A stretch of 64,000 bases of DNA from Leguminivora glycinivorella (GCF_023078275.1 NC_062983.1:10595001-10659000), one strand, 5' to 3'. Shown: positions 1-11,509, counted from the stretch's first letter. Made by a program: numbers and translations. Notes: generated from the letters alone by a model not told the origin.

Positions 1-744
1 GTCATTATGGGGGTCTGATGTTTAATAGTTCCGTAGGACCAGGACAAAGGAATAAGAAAAGGAAAGGATAAGGACTAAGTGCAAAATTTTTGCCTTGAAT
101 TTGAAATATGTAGTAAAAGGAAATTTTCTTCTCCGAAGATAGTCAAGGGCTAACAATTGACGATCAGTCGACCAAGTTACCACAAAACTTCTTCTTTATT
201 AACAAATAACTACTTACTCGAAGTGGCATTAGAATATCGGTACGTATGCATCAAATTTAAAAGATAAAAATAGGTATAGATGGACCAAGAAAATGCCTTA
301 CTAATAAGAAAAAAAAACACAAAGGACATAGAAATAGTTAAGTGAGCAGAAAGTAGTAGATCTTACAAAATTGAGAGGATAAGTTAGTTGAAAATAATTT
401 GCACGAAGCCGACTCTTGAAGTAACCCTGTAAGTTCCTCCTAAAACTAGGCGTTGTGGTTATCCGAGTGGTAAACTAATTTCTCGCCAACTGACCAAATG
501 TAGTGCCAAATCTTGAAATTGGAAGTCAGTGAGTTTTGCATGTAGGCCACTGAAATCTAGAATTGTACTAATTCGTATGTCGGCAACATTTTACCGAAGA
601 GACGGCGTAGGTTTGCATTTAACTTGATTTGCTTTTTGTACATTTAGAATCAATAGTAGCTGAAGAAACAAGGAGCCAAAATTATCAGTTCCCGGTCAGA
701 AATGTCAAAATTTAATGATGTTCACTTTATTATTAGAAATAAAT
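1..744. other. Non-coding, no recognised element
   Basis: AT-rich sequence with no supported gene or repeat, ending in a short (TA)n run near 765-776 that belongs to the 3' tail of the LINE fragment that follows. Confidence 0.5.
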
Positions 745-940
745 ACATACTACATCATACTACATTATATATATATCGTTGTCTGAGTACCCACAACACA
801 AGCCTTATTGAGCTTACCGTGGGCCTCAGTCAATCTGTGTAAGAATGTCCTATAATATTTATTTATTTAATATTTATATATTTACTACAAATTATACTAT
901 TAAAATTATACTAGACTTAGAAAACTAAAACTAAACCTAT
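745..940 (-). repeat. 3' UTR and tail of LINE fragment
   Basis: Read on the minus strand, this follows directly from the stop codon of the LINE coding fragment. It contains 'aggacattcttacacag', 'gactgaggcccac' and 'gtgttgtgggtactcag', then a TATATA-rich tail. I recognise this as a common lepidopteran LINE 3' end. The position just downstream of the open fragment supports one 5'-truncated insertion. The exact 3' boundary is approximate. Confidence 0.65.
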
Positions 941-1577
941 CTAAAAAATAAAAATACCCAAAAGTCTAAGCCCTGGCTTCTCGGCAAAGTGAACATCACG
1001 CAGGCAACATTCCCGCGCTGTATTGCAATAGCAATTCTTTGCGCGTGAAAGCTCTTTGCGCGTGAAGGCGCGAGGGTCACCTGTTGCCTCCTTTAACCGC
1101 TTCCCCAACTCCCTGAGAAGCTCACGCGCTCCTTTACCCCACGATCCGAGTGTCTCGACGTCAAATGCTACGAACTCGTATTTGGCGCCGAGACAGCTAT
1201 ATTTGCAGGTAGCGTCCCACACCAGCGCGCGGCCCTTTCTCCAAGGGATTAACGACATCCTGTCCGGGCGCTTGCCATCGTCCCGTGCGATCTGGGGCTC
1301 CAGAGCTGCAGGGACGTTAGCGCTGACGAGAGCCCTTCTAAGGATGTCGTTAAGGGCGGCATGGCGAGAAAGGCGGCCTGCGCCCGAGGAGCAGGATAAT
1401 AGGCTGTGGTGGCCCAGCCGGTCTACTGGGGCCCCACAAGAAGCACAAGAGTGGTCTGTGTATATGTCTACTCCAAGCCGAAGACCTACGGCTATGCGTA
1501 AGGTACTTGAGTTAATTAAAGGTATTGGGCGAGGGACAGGCGTGAATCCACTGACCAGATTCCGATTTAGACACGGC
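941..1577 (-). pseudogene. Non-LTR retrotransposon ORF2 C-terminal fragment
   Basis: About 210 codons are open on the minus strand, from just after a TAG near 1577 to the stop at 941. No initiator Met is needed because this is the tail of a longer polyprotein; the first Met (at 1258) is internal. The deduced protein runs through a knuckle-like part (SCASCGAPVDRLGHHSLLSC), then SRHAALNDILRRALVSANVP, then GKRPD with MSLIPWRKGRALVWDATC, then VETLGSWG and GDPRA. This order matches the C-terminal region of animal LINE reverse transcriptases. The 'RPD...WDAT' pair resembles a PD-(D/E)XK-type nuclease fold, which is inference only. The reverse-transcriptase domain is missing, so the copy is 5'-truncated. 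After GDPRA the reading departs from the expected 'Q(R)ISIAIQRGNA' type ending, with two AAAGAGCTTTCACGCGC-like repeats, suggesting a small duplication or frameshift. A 174-codon frame on the plus strand is its antisense shadow. Confidence 0.75.
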
Positions 1578-1639
1578 TAAAAGCCTCGTGAGGTCTTTGC
1601 CTGATGAAGAGGCCACGAGTGCGTTCAGGGTGGCAATAT

Positions 1640-2490
1640 AGCATATATATAGCACATATAGCATTTTGTTTTGCGGTTACAGAATGGTAGTTAGTTCTGA
1701 AGCGATATTTCATCCGCGACATGTGATGCTGACTGTACATATATCCGATTTTTTTTCTTTACAAGTCACAATTCTCAGCTGATTCTTGTCAAGTTTTCTG
1801 ACCAGATCCTTATGTTTTTTTTTTCTATCCAGATTTTAGATTTTTTTATTCAAAATGCCGTACTTAATTATTATTCGCTAAGTGTATTATGACGCCTAAG
1901 ATCAGCATGACTTGAGTTAGTCACTTGGTTGTGTCAATGACTGTGTTTGCGTTTTCTAAGCATATTGCCTAAATGGGTATAGCTCACAGAGCCACTAGTA
2001 GGTATATTTATGTTGTTAAACAAGAACTCTAACGTCAACCCTCCTTCCGCCTGTTTGACTTTGTAGTACCGACATAATTTATGTATGACATATAGTGCTA
2101 TACTAGTACGTGTATGTGTGTATGCAATATCGCCACTTTATGATGCATTTTTATGGCGAGGGGCAATTTATGAGTAAAAAGCGATTTTTCTTATAGGTGT
2201 AAAATACTATTATTATGCGGATTCTTGTAATTTTGTAGACAGTGGATAAGCTAAATTCATACTAAAAATAGCACAACGAAGTAACGTGGTGGATTATACT
2301 CTCGTACATGACTACTGCTTCAAAGATAATTATGGTGAGTAGTCAGTTTTCCACTGTTCTATGCTCTATGTTACGATGACTGAATGATTACGGTAGAAAA
2401 TGTTATCAGTGCGGAACGAGTTGGTAAACATAGGTATATATTGCAGGAGAAAATTGGCTACCGCAGTCTCGTGAAAACGCACAAGCGGCC
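1640..2490. other. Non-coding, no recognised element
   Basis: AT-rich sequence, with short 'agcacatatagcat' repetition near 1640-1660. I see nothing that supports a gene. Confidence 0.4.
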
Positions 2491-2493
2491 AGG

Positions 2494-2749
2494 CTTTGAT
2501 CGTTATGACCCACCGCTAGTAGCGTTCATGAGTTAAATCTCTCTCACCCACGGAGGGCACAGAGGAGTACCACTCTCGAAGTCTCAAACATCCGCTAAAA
2601 TACCATACCATCTTCCATCAGGCATATCGCTTTCCATCAGGCGGACCGTATACCTTTGCCACCGACGTGGTATAAAGAAAAAATACCATAACAAATATAG
2701 CGGGCGACGGGCATAGTACGACGCCTGGGAAGAGTTATAACGATCAAAG
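2494..2749. repeat. Inverted-repeat-bounded segment with LINE/SINE tail
   Basis: The 13-mer CTTTGATCGTTAT at 2494-2506 is repeated as its exact complement at 2737-2749. Between them, 2626-2682 carries 'tttccatcaggcggaccg' and 'gccaccgacgtggtat'. This is the 3' tail of a family also present at 19.2 and 42.1 kb. It could be a MITE that received a retroelement end. The arms are short, so confidence is limited. Confidence 0.4.
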
Positions 2750-2959
2750 TTTAGTTTGATCCTGCCGAAGTAATGGGTTTAATCAAAGACATATATAACT
2801 CCGTAATAGATGGCTAAAGTCTAAGAAAAAAACGTACCTTAAAGCCCTAGAGAAAAAGGTACGGTGGCCTAGATGGCGTTACACCTTTGGGGATCGCTCG
2901 GCTAGATGGCGCTAATATTAATATTTGACATTTTAATACATATCAAGCTAAGAATATGG

Positions 2960-5430
2960 GCCAAATTGTCAAAACTGATGTTCAAAAGTTTTAAGCTTGT
3001 GTCGAGAGATGGCAGTGTTTGCACTGTGATTACACATTTTACTTTGACAGTAACTCTCTATAATACTTGATCCTCTTTAAAGATAATAAAGATAAAAGAC
3101 ATTTATTCATGACGATCACATAACATGTACGGACATGTACAGACATCAAACATAAAATGGCAAAGAACAAAATGACATAAAAGTGTTCATCACGAAATGG
3201 ACCCAACTCAGCATGATGCTAGCCATGTAGCCAGCGCTGATCTTCCGTAGGGCCCATTTGGTGATGCCACGACAGATAACACATTAATTTAAAAACAAAA
3301 ACAGACATATAAGTACAATTATTTTAGTTTAATGTTAAAATCGGCAAGGATAATAGACGGAGAAACATACCAACATTGTAAGATAAAAAAAGTATTTATA
3401 TTCCCGCGCCCTCTTGTAACATAGACCGGTGCCGTTATTGAACGAGTTCGCGTTATTCGCACCGTGAGCATCTCCCTTAATGAACACCGAAACAGACTTA
3501 CTGGGAAATTAAATATAAAAACCGGCCAAGTCCGTGTCGGGTACACTTTTATTAAAAAATACCTACATACTGCTGAAATTGTTCACTACAGTGATGATAT
3601 CCAATTAGATTAGCAAGTACAAGTAGTTGTAGTTTCACAGCGCATTGTTGCTGTTGAAATTACATTACGGGTCACTTGCACCACCGAAAATGGTGGTTTC
3701 GCTTGCATTAGATCCAGAAACACCCCAAGACATGAATTTGGATTGCCTCTTGGATAATCTACCAGATAACCTCAACGCTTACTGTCCACACATCTCTAGT
3801 TACTAAACAACACATCAGCAACCAAATGGTCTGTCGCATATATTTGCACCCCACAAAACTGCCTCGTAAAACTCTTTAGCGACAAGGGAAAATGGTCCAT
3901 AAATTTATCTTGACAAGTTCTTTAATTGCTTGCAACACGAAAACTTTGCATGGGTGTTCTAGAATTTTCTAAAAGAAGAACGTGATAAGTGTAATGGAAT
4001 TTGTATATTGACTGGTCTGTTTTCCTACAAATATTATTAAGGTTGGCATGTATTTGGAAACGTCATAAACTTCCTTAGAAATATTTATAGTTATGGATAT
4101 TGGCATTTTCTTAAAACGGAGTCCAGATTACATGTTTGGCAAAGTGAGGTTCGAAAGTGGCAAAATAAATGGGAAGTTCGTGGCAATACTGAAATAAATT
4201 GCCCGCTTCAACTAGGCTGGTTTGCCATATTTGGCTGTGGCTTGGTTGAGTGAATAGATAAAATTATAGGTAGGTCATGTAGGTATATTGTGAAACTAAC
4301 GTTCTGTAGGTATATTTCATAATTATGATATTAGACGTATATAAACATAGGCTTGTAGAATCCAAACACACAGTACCATTCCTTTAAGAACTTTCTTGTA
4401 AGAAAACTGTACTTTAGACCACTTACTGAAATATAAGAACATTTTTATTTGTAAGTAGTACAACTTTTTATTTGTAAGATTTTTAGTATAAGTGTTTATT
4501 TGTAACTTTTCGCTATGTGGTTGTTTAAATAATAAAATTCAGCGGTTACAGAAAATTTAATAAAATCTGCAGTGCCCATATAAGTTGTAGTTGGGTTGCA
4601 GTCTGATTTGATTTCTGGGCCGATTTTTACAATTAGGTAGGTAGGCTTAAATAGTACATTGTGTATTAAGGGCGGAAAGTGAAGGATTACGAACGAGAGG
4701 CTATTTGAAAGCGGAGGCGGAGGGCTATAACTCGAGTTAAATCCTTCAGCCGCCCGTGATATTACACAATGTTTTTTATCACACTTGCGAAGTAATAACC
4801 AAATTTTGAACTAAATGTATTGAAATACCTACGCTGACATTTCGATCATTCGTTCGCCATCTTGTAATTTTGGAAGGCCCCACCCAGTTATTCACGTATC
4901 AGTATGCAGGCATGTAATAACAGCGTATACGAGTGAGTGTGATGAAAAAACTTTTACACTTAGGGCTCTACGTGTAAAGTTGCGAACACACTCCAGAACC
5001 AATTAAATTGCAACTTGGCTAATAATTCACTAAGTATTTATTATCTCGTTTTTCGAGCACATGTAAATTCGCCTACTGTACCTATAGTTTCAACACGTGC
5101 ACAAAATCGGACCGGCTCCAAAGAGTCCCGTCGGGCCACATCGGACTACAATACCGACTGGCGTAGACCGCTCTGGGCCCTTTAATATTCAAGCGTGTCC
5201 GAGTATACAACCGGTGTTGTAATAGGTAAACGTTTCTATAGTTGTGAAAATTTGGGTACTAAGAAATAATCGGTCAAACTGTAGTTTTAAGCCAAAACAC
5301 ACAAGTACCTATACGGCTCATGGAAGTCTGGAACCCACTCCTCTTATTACCCAAGAGTTATCGTAGCCACTAGTTTTTACATAAGCGAATATCATCTCCA
5401 TCTGACATCTGAATCTAGTCGGGATTAGTT
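2960..5430. other. Non-coding stretch; possible old LINE tail near 3.1-3.25 kb
   Basis: There is no open frame with coding character. The stretch at about 3090-3250, from 'gacatttattcatgacg' to 'gatcttccgtagggccca', has the look of a LINE 3' UTR, but I cannot confirm it. The rest is AT-rich with no structure I can support. Confidence 0.3.
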
Positions 5431-5431
5431 C

Positions 5432-6352
5432 TTTTTTAGGGTTCCGTACCTCAAAGAGGAAAAACGGAACCCTTATAGGATCACTCGCGTGTCTGTCTGT
5501 CCCTCTGTCACAGCCGATTTCTCCGAAACTACTGGACCGATTTACTTGAAATTTGGCACACGTATGTAAACCTGTGGCCCAAAGACGGACATGTAATTTA
5601 ATTAAATGAAATTTAATCACAGGGGTCACTTTTGGGGGTAAAATTAAAAATTAAAAATCAAAGTTATTAAAACTATATTGTGTTACATATCAAATGAAAG
5701 AGCATTTTATCAGCATCTGAAATATATTTTTTTATATTTTTTGTTTTGGTAATTTAGAAGTAATTTAAGAAAATAAGCAAAAAATGACCATTCCCCCCTT
5801 ATCTCCGAAACTACTTAGCGTAAAATTTTCAAAAAAATACACGAGATAGCCCTCTCCATGTAGATTACAGGAAAACCTATTAGAAATCTACAGTCAAGCG
5901 TAAGTCGGACTTAAGAGAAAAAACTCAGATTACGAATTTCACTCACTGCCGCTGCAAGTAGTTACTAAACGTCTTAAAATTGTGTAATCGAGTTGGACAG
6001 GTATAAAGAAATTCATTTCTGTCTTTTTCTTTTTAGAACTTGTTCAATTTTTTTTTCATTTGTACAAAATGACTTAAGTTCCTACTAAAAAGGAGGCGCT
6101 TAAGACCGTTTATAAATTGACTGAGCAAAATTTTATTCAGATCGGTCCAAAAAAAGGTGTCTGTTGACGAAAACATAGAATTTGTGCCACCGAAAGCCCA
6201 AATCTGAAGTCCACTTTGCTCTATCTCTTATCGTTTCCGAGATATATACGTAAAGTCTTGAAAGTTCGAAACGTTAACTTTGCCATCATAGTCGTTCAGG
6301 CGCTCATGAGTTCTTTGTATGGAAAAGTCGAAAACCGACTCGCACTTGACCA
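5432..6352 (+). repeat. AGGGTTCCGTACC-family repeat, copy 1
   Basis: Opens with TTTTTTAGGGTTCCGTACC and soon has the inverted ACGGAACCCT. A pyrimidine-rich tetranucleotide stretch (gtctgtctgtccctctgtc) follows, and then a body shared with the copy at 11.9 kb ('ccccccttatctccgaa'). It ends with 'ccgactcgcacttgacc'. It is a very common lepidopteran interspersed family of uncertain class. No coding capacity is visible. Confidence 0.7.
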
Positions 6353-6361
6353 ATGTTCATA

Positions 6362-6620
6362 GAACGTTGTGGTTTTTTTTTATTAGCAAAAATGACTTAA
6401 GCGCCTTCAGAAGTGTAGGTGCTTAAGACCGTTTGTAAGTTAAAGTTAGCTGTGATGGCTCAACGAAGAAAGAAGATTTCAGTATCCTACTTATCAGGGC
6501 GAGCGGTAGCGAAGCCCTCCTATAGTCGACAAAGTTCCGAACCTTGTGGTACATTTTTTGAAAAAACTATCACGCCTATGAAGTTGTGCTTAAACATAGT
6601 AATTTAATTATTTTATTGTC
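6362..6620 (+). repeat. Partial re-duplication of copy-1 interior
   Basis: 'aaaatgacttaag' followed about 30 bases later by 'gcttaagaccgttt' occurs here (6389-6435) and also inside copy 1 (6068-6112). This indicates a diverged duplicate of part of the preceding element or a second truncated copy. Confidence 0.4.
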
Positions 6621-6663
6621 ATTTAAAAAAAAATCAAATCTCAGTTTTGTGTTCAATATTGTA

Positions 6664-6759
6664 CTACTAACGCCATCTGTTAGGACTCTAAGGAGTAAGA
6701 AAACATCGTTTACTATTTTGTATAACTAACGCCATCTGTTAGAAAACTAAAGAGGTAAC
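6664..6759 (+). repeat. Two direct copies of a ~60 bp unit
   Basis: 'ctaacgccatctgttag' occurs twice about 61 bases apart, each time followed by an A-rich stretch with 'ctaa(a/g)gag'. It is a short local tandem duplication. Confidence 0.6.
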
Positions 6760-7242
6760 GTTGTATTTTTGACGTCTGTCAACTATGACGATCAATCGAA
6801 ACTTGGCACTGGAAATGGCGCGTAATTCAATTTTTCTATGGGAATCAAAACTTAGCCCCTACATTTTTAATATTATGTTATGGCTCGTCAAAGTTTAGGA
6901 AGCCAGCCAGAAGCCAAGGGAAGAAAGGGAGGGAGAGAGAGGTTATCAACACGGTGTTTTCAGTCAAAAGAAAAAGTATATTTTATTTATTTATTTATTG
7001 TTGAGAAACCCAATGTACTTAGGATATATTATGTTTAGGAAACTCAACGATAGAGTTGTTCGCTGTCGTTCGCTAGATGTCACTGTTACCCCCGCAAACT
7101 GGGCAATGACTTGTTTTCGTAAAATGTATAAGTATTTTTTGATGTCCACATTTTTCGTTAGATGTCGCTGTACCACCTGCAAACTAGCGAACGGCATTCT
7201 ATGGTTCAATAACATATATTTAAATTGTATTAATTTCATCTT

Positions 7243-7824
7243 TTTTAGGGTTCTGTAGTCAACTAGGAACCCTTATAGTTTCGCCATGTCTGTCTGTCCG
7301 TCCGTCCGTCCGTCCGTCCGTCCGTCCGTCCGTCCGTCCGTCCGTCCGTCCGCGGATAATCTCAGTAACCGTTAGCACTAGAATGCTGAAATTTGGTACC
7401 AATATGTATATCAATCACGCCAACAAAGTGCAAAAATAAAAAATGAAAAAAATGTTTTATTAGGGTACCCCCCTTACATGTAAAGTGGGGGCTGATATTT
7501 TTTTTTTCATTCCAACCCCAACATGTGATATATTGTTGGATAGGTATTTAAAAATGAATAAGGGTTTATTAAGATCGTTTTTTGATAATATTAATATTTT
7601 CGGAAATAATCGCTCCTAAAGGTAAAAAAAGTGCGTCCCCTCCCTCTAACTTTTGAACCATATGTTTAAAAAATATGAAAAAAATCACAAAAGTAGAACT
7701 TCATAAAGACTTTCTAGGAAAATTGTTTTGAACTTGATAGGTTCAGTAATTTTTGAGAAATATACGAAAAACTACGGAACCCTACACTGAGCGTGGCCCG
7801 ACACGCTCTTGGCCGGTTTTTTTT
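7243..7824 (+). repeat. AGGGTTCCG-family repeat, copy 2
   Basis: Same start as copy 1 (TTTTTTAGGGTTCTGTAG, then AGGAACCCTTATAG). Its tetranucleotide stretch is greatly expanded. It ends with CTACGGAACCCTACACTGAG, a hairpin (GAGCGTG 7789-7795 with CACGCTC 7802-7808) and 'ttggccggtttt'. The hairpin matches that of copy 3 with a paired base change. Confidence 0.75.
7289..7352. repeat. (TCTG/TCCG)n microsatellite
   Basis: About 64 bases of uninterrupted tetranucleotide, first TCTG units and then about 14 TCCG units. It sits exactly where the related copies have a short imperfect TCTG/TCCG stretch, so it is an expansion inside the transposable element. Confidence 0.95.
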
Positions 7825-7940
7825 CACAATGCTTTCCAGTTTCCTTGACCAAAAGCGACTGGAGAGTGTCAAGTTATATTTTGTACATACGTTGAGATAA
7901 ACGGAAAACTCAAAAGTCACTGTCTGAATCCGCGACCTCT

Positions 7941-8059
7941 GGGGGCCGATTTTTGAGTCTCACGGCGTTCGAATTCAGAAAATTGTCACTGAAAATAATA
8001 GGCAATTCACCGTTTTTAACCGGTATTTTAGTGACAGTGAGATTCAAAAATCGGCCCCC
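7941..8059. mobile_element. Short MITE with 23 bp terminal inverted repeats
   Basis: GGGGGCCGATTTTTGAGTCTC at 7941-7961 and its complement ending at 8059 match over 22 of 23 bases. The inner pair GTCACTGAAAATA / TATTTTAGTGAC extends the fold. The element is 119 bp and non-coding. Target duplication is unclear. Confidence 0.75.
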
Positions 8060-8106
8060 TGGATTCAGCACGCTCTTACGCTTACCGCTGACGAGACACC
8101 AGCGTG

Positions 8107-8281
8107 TTTATTTATGGGATAGGAGGCAAACGAGCAGACAGGTCGCCTGATGGTAAGCGATCACTGCCGCCCATGGATACCCGAAACACCAGAAGTGTTG
8201 GAGGTGCATTGCCGGCCTTTAAGATGGATGTACGCTCTTTTCTTGAAGGTATGAAGGTCGTATCGGTCCGGAAATACCGTG
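8107..8281 (+). repeat. Lepidopteran LINE/SINE-type repeat
   Basis: Contains 'gataggaggcaaacgagcag', 'cctgatggtaagcgatcac', 'cgcccatggatacc', 'gcattgccggcctttaagat' and 'gtcgtatcggtccggaaat' in that order. This is a widespread lepidopteran repeat that often sits near genes. Open frames across it are fortuitous. Confidence 0.7.
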
Positions 8282-8752
8282 TTTTAGTTTTATCTCTGCA
8301 AGAATGTAATACAATGTCAATTCAATATCACATTACGGTTATTTTTAACGACATAATGATTTAGTTGAGTCAATAGCTACAATACAAGTGTACTTATACA
8401 ATAATTTGTTAGAAACCGAGGAATATTAAATACAAAAACCTGTTTATTTGCTCTAAATATTCTATGAATGGAGTGACTAGCGCCAAGATAGTTAATAATT
8501 AGTGCTAATTGACTCTTGATGGGCGTCTCCATTAATTGGCTTCATTACTCTTCCTTCAGAGAAATGGGACTAATATTAATATTCATTATTTTACGTTTAA
8601 GAAAATTACTTTGCATACTACTATGTAGATGGAAAGACCTAAAATTACGTTATAATTAGTTTAACCGAAGTTTTTATTACATTTGCGAACGACTTCGCAA
8701 TTTGTTATGGAACAACTTTCTGTCAAATCATTTGTGTTTTTGACATGTGACA

Positions 8753-8775
8753 TTCAATACAATACAATACAATCC
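8753..8775. repeat. (AATAC)n microsatellite
   Basis: Three to four AATAC units immediately left of the foldback element. Confidence 0.8.
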
Positions 8776-8780
8776 TTTAT

Positions 8781-10394
8781 CCCTTCAGGTGGCGAAATCC
8801 GGGAGCCGACCGCACGTAAAGTGGCAGGTAACCGGGAGCCGGACTTGAAATAAAAAGCTGTTGAGTGGCAAGGATACCCCCTCAGGTGGCAGAGCTACAA
8901 GTTGCATAGGGGAGAAGTGGCGCGGTCATTTTATAAAACATTCCGTTAAGTGGCAGGCGCCGGGAGCCGGACTCTGGGAAAAACAAGCTGTTAAGTGGCA
9001 GGGACCGGCTCCCGGACCCCGTGCGACGATATACCTAAATATATAAATAAAACCGTCTAAAACTATACTTGCACGAACCATTCGTCACTAAACAAGGACG
9101 GCATTCAGTAAAGGTTCAACACCTTCAACTTCAAAACAACTTGAAATATGACCCAATTTGATTGGACCATCCGCCTGCCATGTTTGAGACACGTGTTTAA
9201 AAACCGTCTTTTTCGCAAAAATTGTACTGTAATATATTAAAAAAAAGAGATATAAGTGTAAATAAATGTATATTTAAGTCCCTGAATTACTTTTTTCTGA
9301 AATTTACTGTTTTTTTGCCTAGATAAAGTTACTTTAATAAATGGAAGTAGAAAATGTAGCCATTTGATATTTGATCGAGTGTAGCAAAATTCACATAAAT
9401 GGAATGTATTTTTTTTTCTATGGAATGATTTTAGCCGTTTCATAATGAATCCAGTGATATATGGTTTATGCACAACATCCCTACATTTTTTGAGTAATTA
9501 TAATTTTTGTAACATAAATAACATTCGCGATGACCACCCGCGAGGGCCCCGCCACTCAAGGGTAAACTTTTTCTGTCATTTTAGCGGTATCCTTGCCACT
9601 CAACAGCTTTTTATTTCAAGTCCGGCTCCCGGTTACCTGCCACTTTACGTGCGGTCGGCTCCCGGATTTCGCCACCTGAAGGGATACCGATAAAATGACA
9701 GAAAAAGTTTACCCTTGAGTGGCGGGGCCCTCACGGGTGGTCATCGCGAATGTCACTTGTGTTATAAAAATTATAATTTCTCAAAAAGTGTAGGGATGTT
9801 GTGCATAAACCATATATCACTGGATTCATTATGAAACGGCTAAAATCATTCCATAGCAAAAAAATACATTCCATTTATGTGAATTTTGCTAGACTCGATC
9901 AAATATCAGGTGGCTACGTTTTCCACTTCCATGTAATAAAGTAACTTTATTTAGGAAAACAAACAGTAAATTGTATAAAAAAGTAATTCAGGGACTTAAA
10001 TATACATTTATTTACACTTATATCCCTTTTTTTAACATATTACAGTACAATTTTTGCAAAAAAGACGGTTTTTAAACACGTGTCTCAAATATGGCAGGCG
10101 GTTGGTCCAATCAAATTGGGTCATATTTCAAGCTGTTTTGAAGTTGAGGGTGTTGGACCTTTACTGAATGCCGTCCTTGTTTAGTGACGAATGGTTCGTG
10201 CAAGTGTGAGGAAGCTAGATACAGTTTTAGACGGTTTTATTTATATATTTAGGTATATCGTCGCACGGGGTTCGCACTTATCGGCTTGTTTTTCCCAGAG
10301 TCCGGCTCCCGGCGCCTGCCACTTAACGGAATGTTTTATAAAACGACCGTGCCACTTATCCCCTATGCAACTTGTAGCTCCGCCACCTGAAGGG
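8781..10394. mobile_element. 1.6 kb foldback-type non-autonomous DNA element
   Basis: The ends carry CCCTTCAGGTGGCG (8781-8794) and its exact complement (10381-10394). Arm B (about 8876-9592) and arm B' (about 9682-10394) are inverted repeats of about 715 bp, roughly 90% alike by eye. The loop between them (about 9593-9681) is itself the reverse complement of the leftmost segment A (about 8786-8875). The element is therefore A-B-A'-B'. Arms A and B contain repeated boxes of the type AGTGGCAGG followed by CCGGGAGCCGG, probably subterminal protein-binding repeats. There is no credible coding sequence. TTAT abuts both CCCTT ends and may be a 4 bp duplication, but the right flank resembles internal sequence, so the outer boundary could lie 20-30 bp further out. 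Superfamily not assigned. Confidence 0.8.
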
Positions 10395-10537
10395 TTATTG
10401 ATAAAATAAAATTTTACACGTCAGGTACATTGGCATGCTTACTTCAGTGGTTTTGCTTTATTCAGTGGAAATATCTACGTCTCCTTCTCAAAACCTCACA
10501 AGATTGTCTGAGTCCCTAGACCCGTGTTTCGTCTTAG

Positions 10538-10668
10538 TGCGTTTTCACATTATCCGATCCGATATCGGATGTCGGACCGATATCCCATACATCACAGGCG
10601 CCATCTTGAATTTTTTCCATTGAAATCCTTCCGACATCCGATATCGGATCGGATAATGTGAAAACAGC
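10538..10668. mobile_element. PIF/Harbinger-like MITE
   Basis: Terminal inverted repeats GTTTTCACATTATCCGATCC (10541-10560) and its complement near 10648-10664 are followed inward by the palindromic CCGATATCGG on both sides. CTTAG flanks both ends (10533-10537 and 10669-10673), which includes the TTA duplication typical of PIF/Harbinger. The middle has 'ggcgccatcttgaa'. A related, left-truncated copy is at 41.53-41.64 kb. Confidence 0.75.
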
Positions 10669-11020
10669 CTTAGAGTCAATCTGGCTGTGGTTAAAAGATG
10701 ATTTCTGAAGAAAAGTTTCTCTAAGGTATAAGAATATTATGGGTGCTTATTTATTGTTCTTATTTCAGATATTTTGTATTGATTCTTCTTCTTCATTGTA
10801 TTGTTCCATCTTCGTCCAGAAGGTATAAATACTCTGTAAAAATCTCTATGTTGTGTTGCAAAACTAGTTTATTTATTCTCTTCGCTTTTGTTTTTAGTTT
10901 ATGATATGTATACTTTCCCGACGGCTATATCTTCTGCCACGGTCAATCCCTTTAGATTTTCCTCTAATCATTAGGTTCCCTTGCCTCTTCCTCCTATATG
11001 CCCAAACAATGTATTTAGAT

Positions 11021-11509
11021 TAGAGATGGGCCGAATATTCGGCAAATATTCGGTATTCGGCATATTCGGCAAGATTTTCAATGTTCGTATTCCGCCGAAT
11101 AATTCGGTAGCATTGCCGAATATTTACCGAATAAACAAAGTAAATAACTAATGAAGATCTTACGTATTCCATTGGATAATAAGCTCCTATTTCAGTAGCT
11201 TTCTAAGGAACTACTAAAAAGAGTTAATTAATACGTCAAAATATGTAAAAAAAAACCGTAGCTTAAGAGTTGAGAAGAGTTCAGAGTTGTTGTAACTAAG
11301 TTTTAGTTATCCACTAAATCATAAGAACATAGTTGTAGTAACATATGTAACCATTATCATTTATCAATCATTTAATAGTTTTAATGAACATCCGCTTTAA
11401 AAATATGGCGTAACCGAATATTCGGCCGAATGTTCGGTTCGGTAAGAGCTGAACCGAATGTTCGGCAGAATATTCGTATTCGGCAATGTCCATATTCGGC
11501 CCATCTCTA
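11021..11509. mobile_element. hAT-like non-autonomous element with 8 bp TSD
   Basis: It starts TAGAGATGGGCCG and ends with the complement CGGCCCATCTCTA. It is flanked by a perfect 8 bp duplication, ATTTAGAT (11013-11020 and 11510-11517), the length made by hAT transposases. Both ends are filled with reiterated CCGAATATTCGG-type palindromes. It is 489 bp with no transposase. Confidence 0.88.

Noticed and set aside
1056..1580. A 174-codon plus-strand protein
   Set aside because: Its minus-strand complement reads as a clear LINE C-terminus, so the plus frame is an antisense shadow.
7289..7352. CRISPR-like array
   Set aside because: It is a uniform tetranucleotide microsatellite without spacers, in a eukaryotic genome.
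9237..10409. Several 62-82 codon frames inside the foldback element
   Set aside because: They occur in mirrored positions on both arms and strands, and their translations have no recognisable domain.
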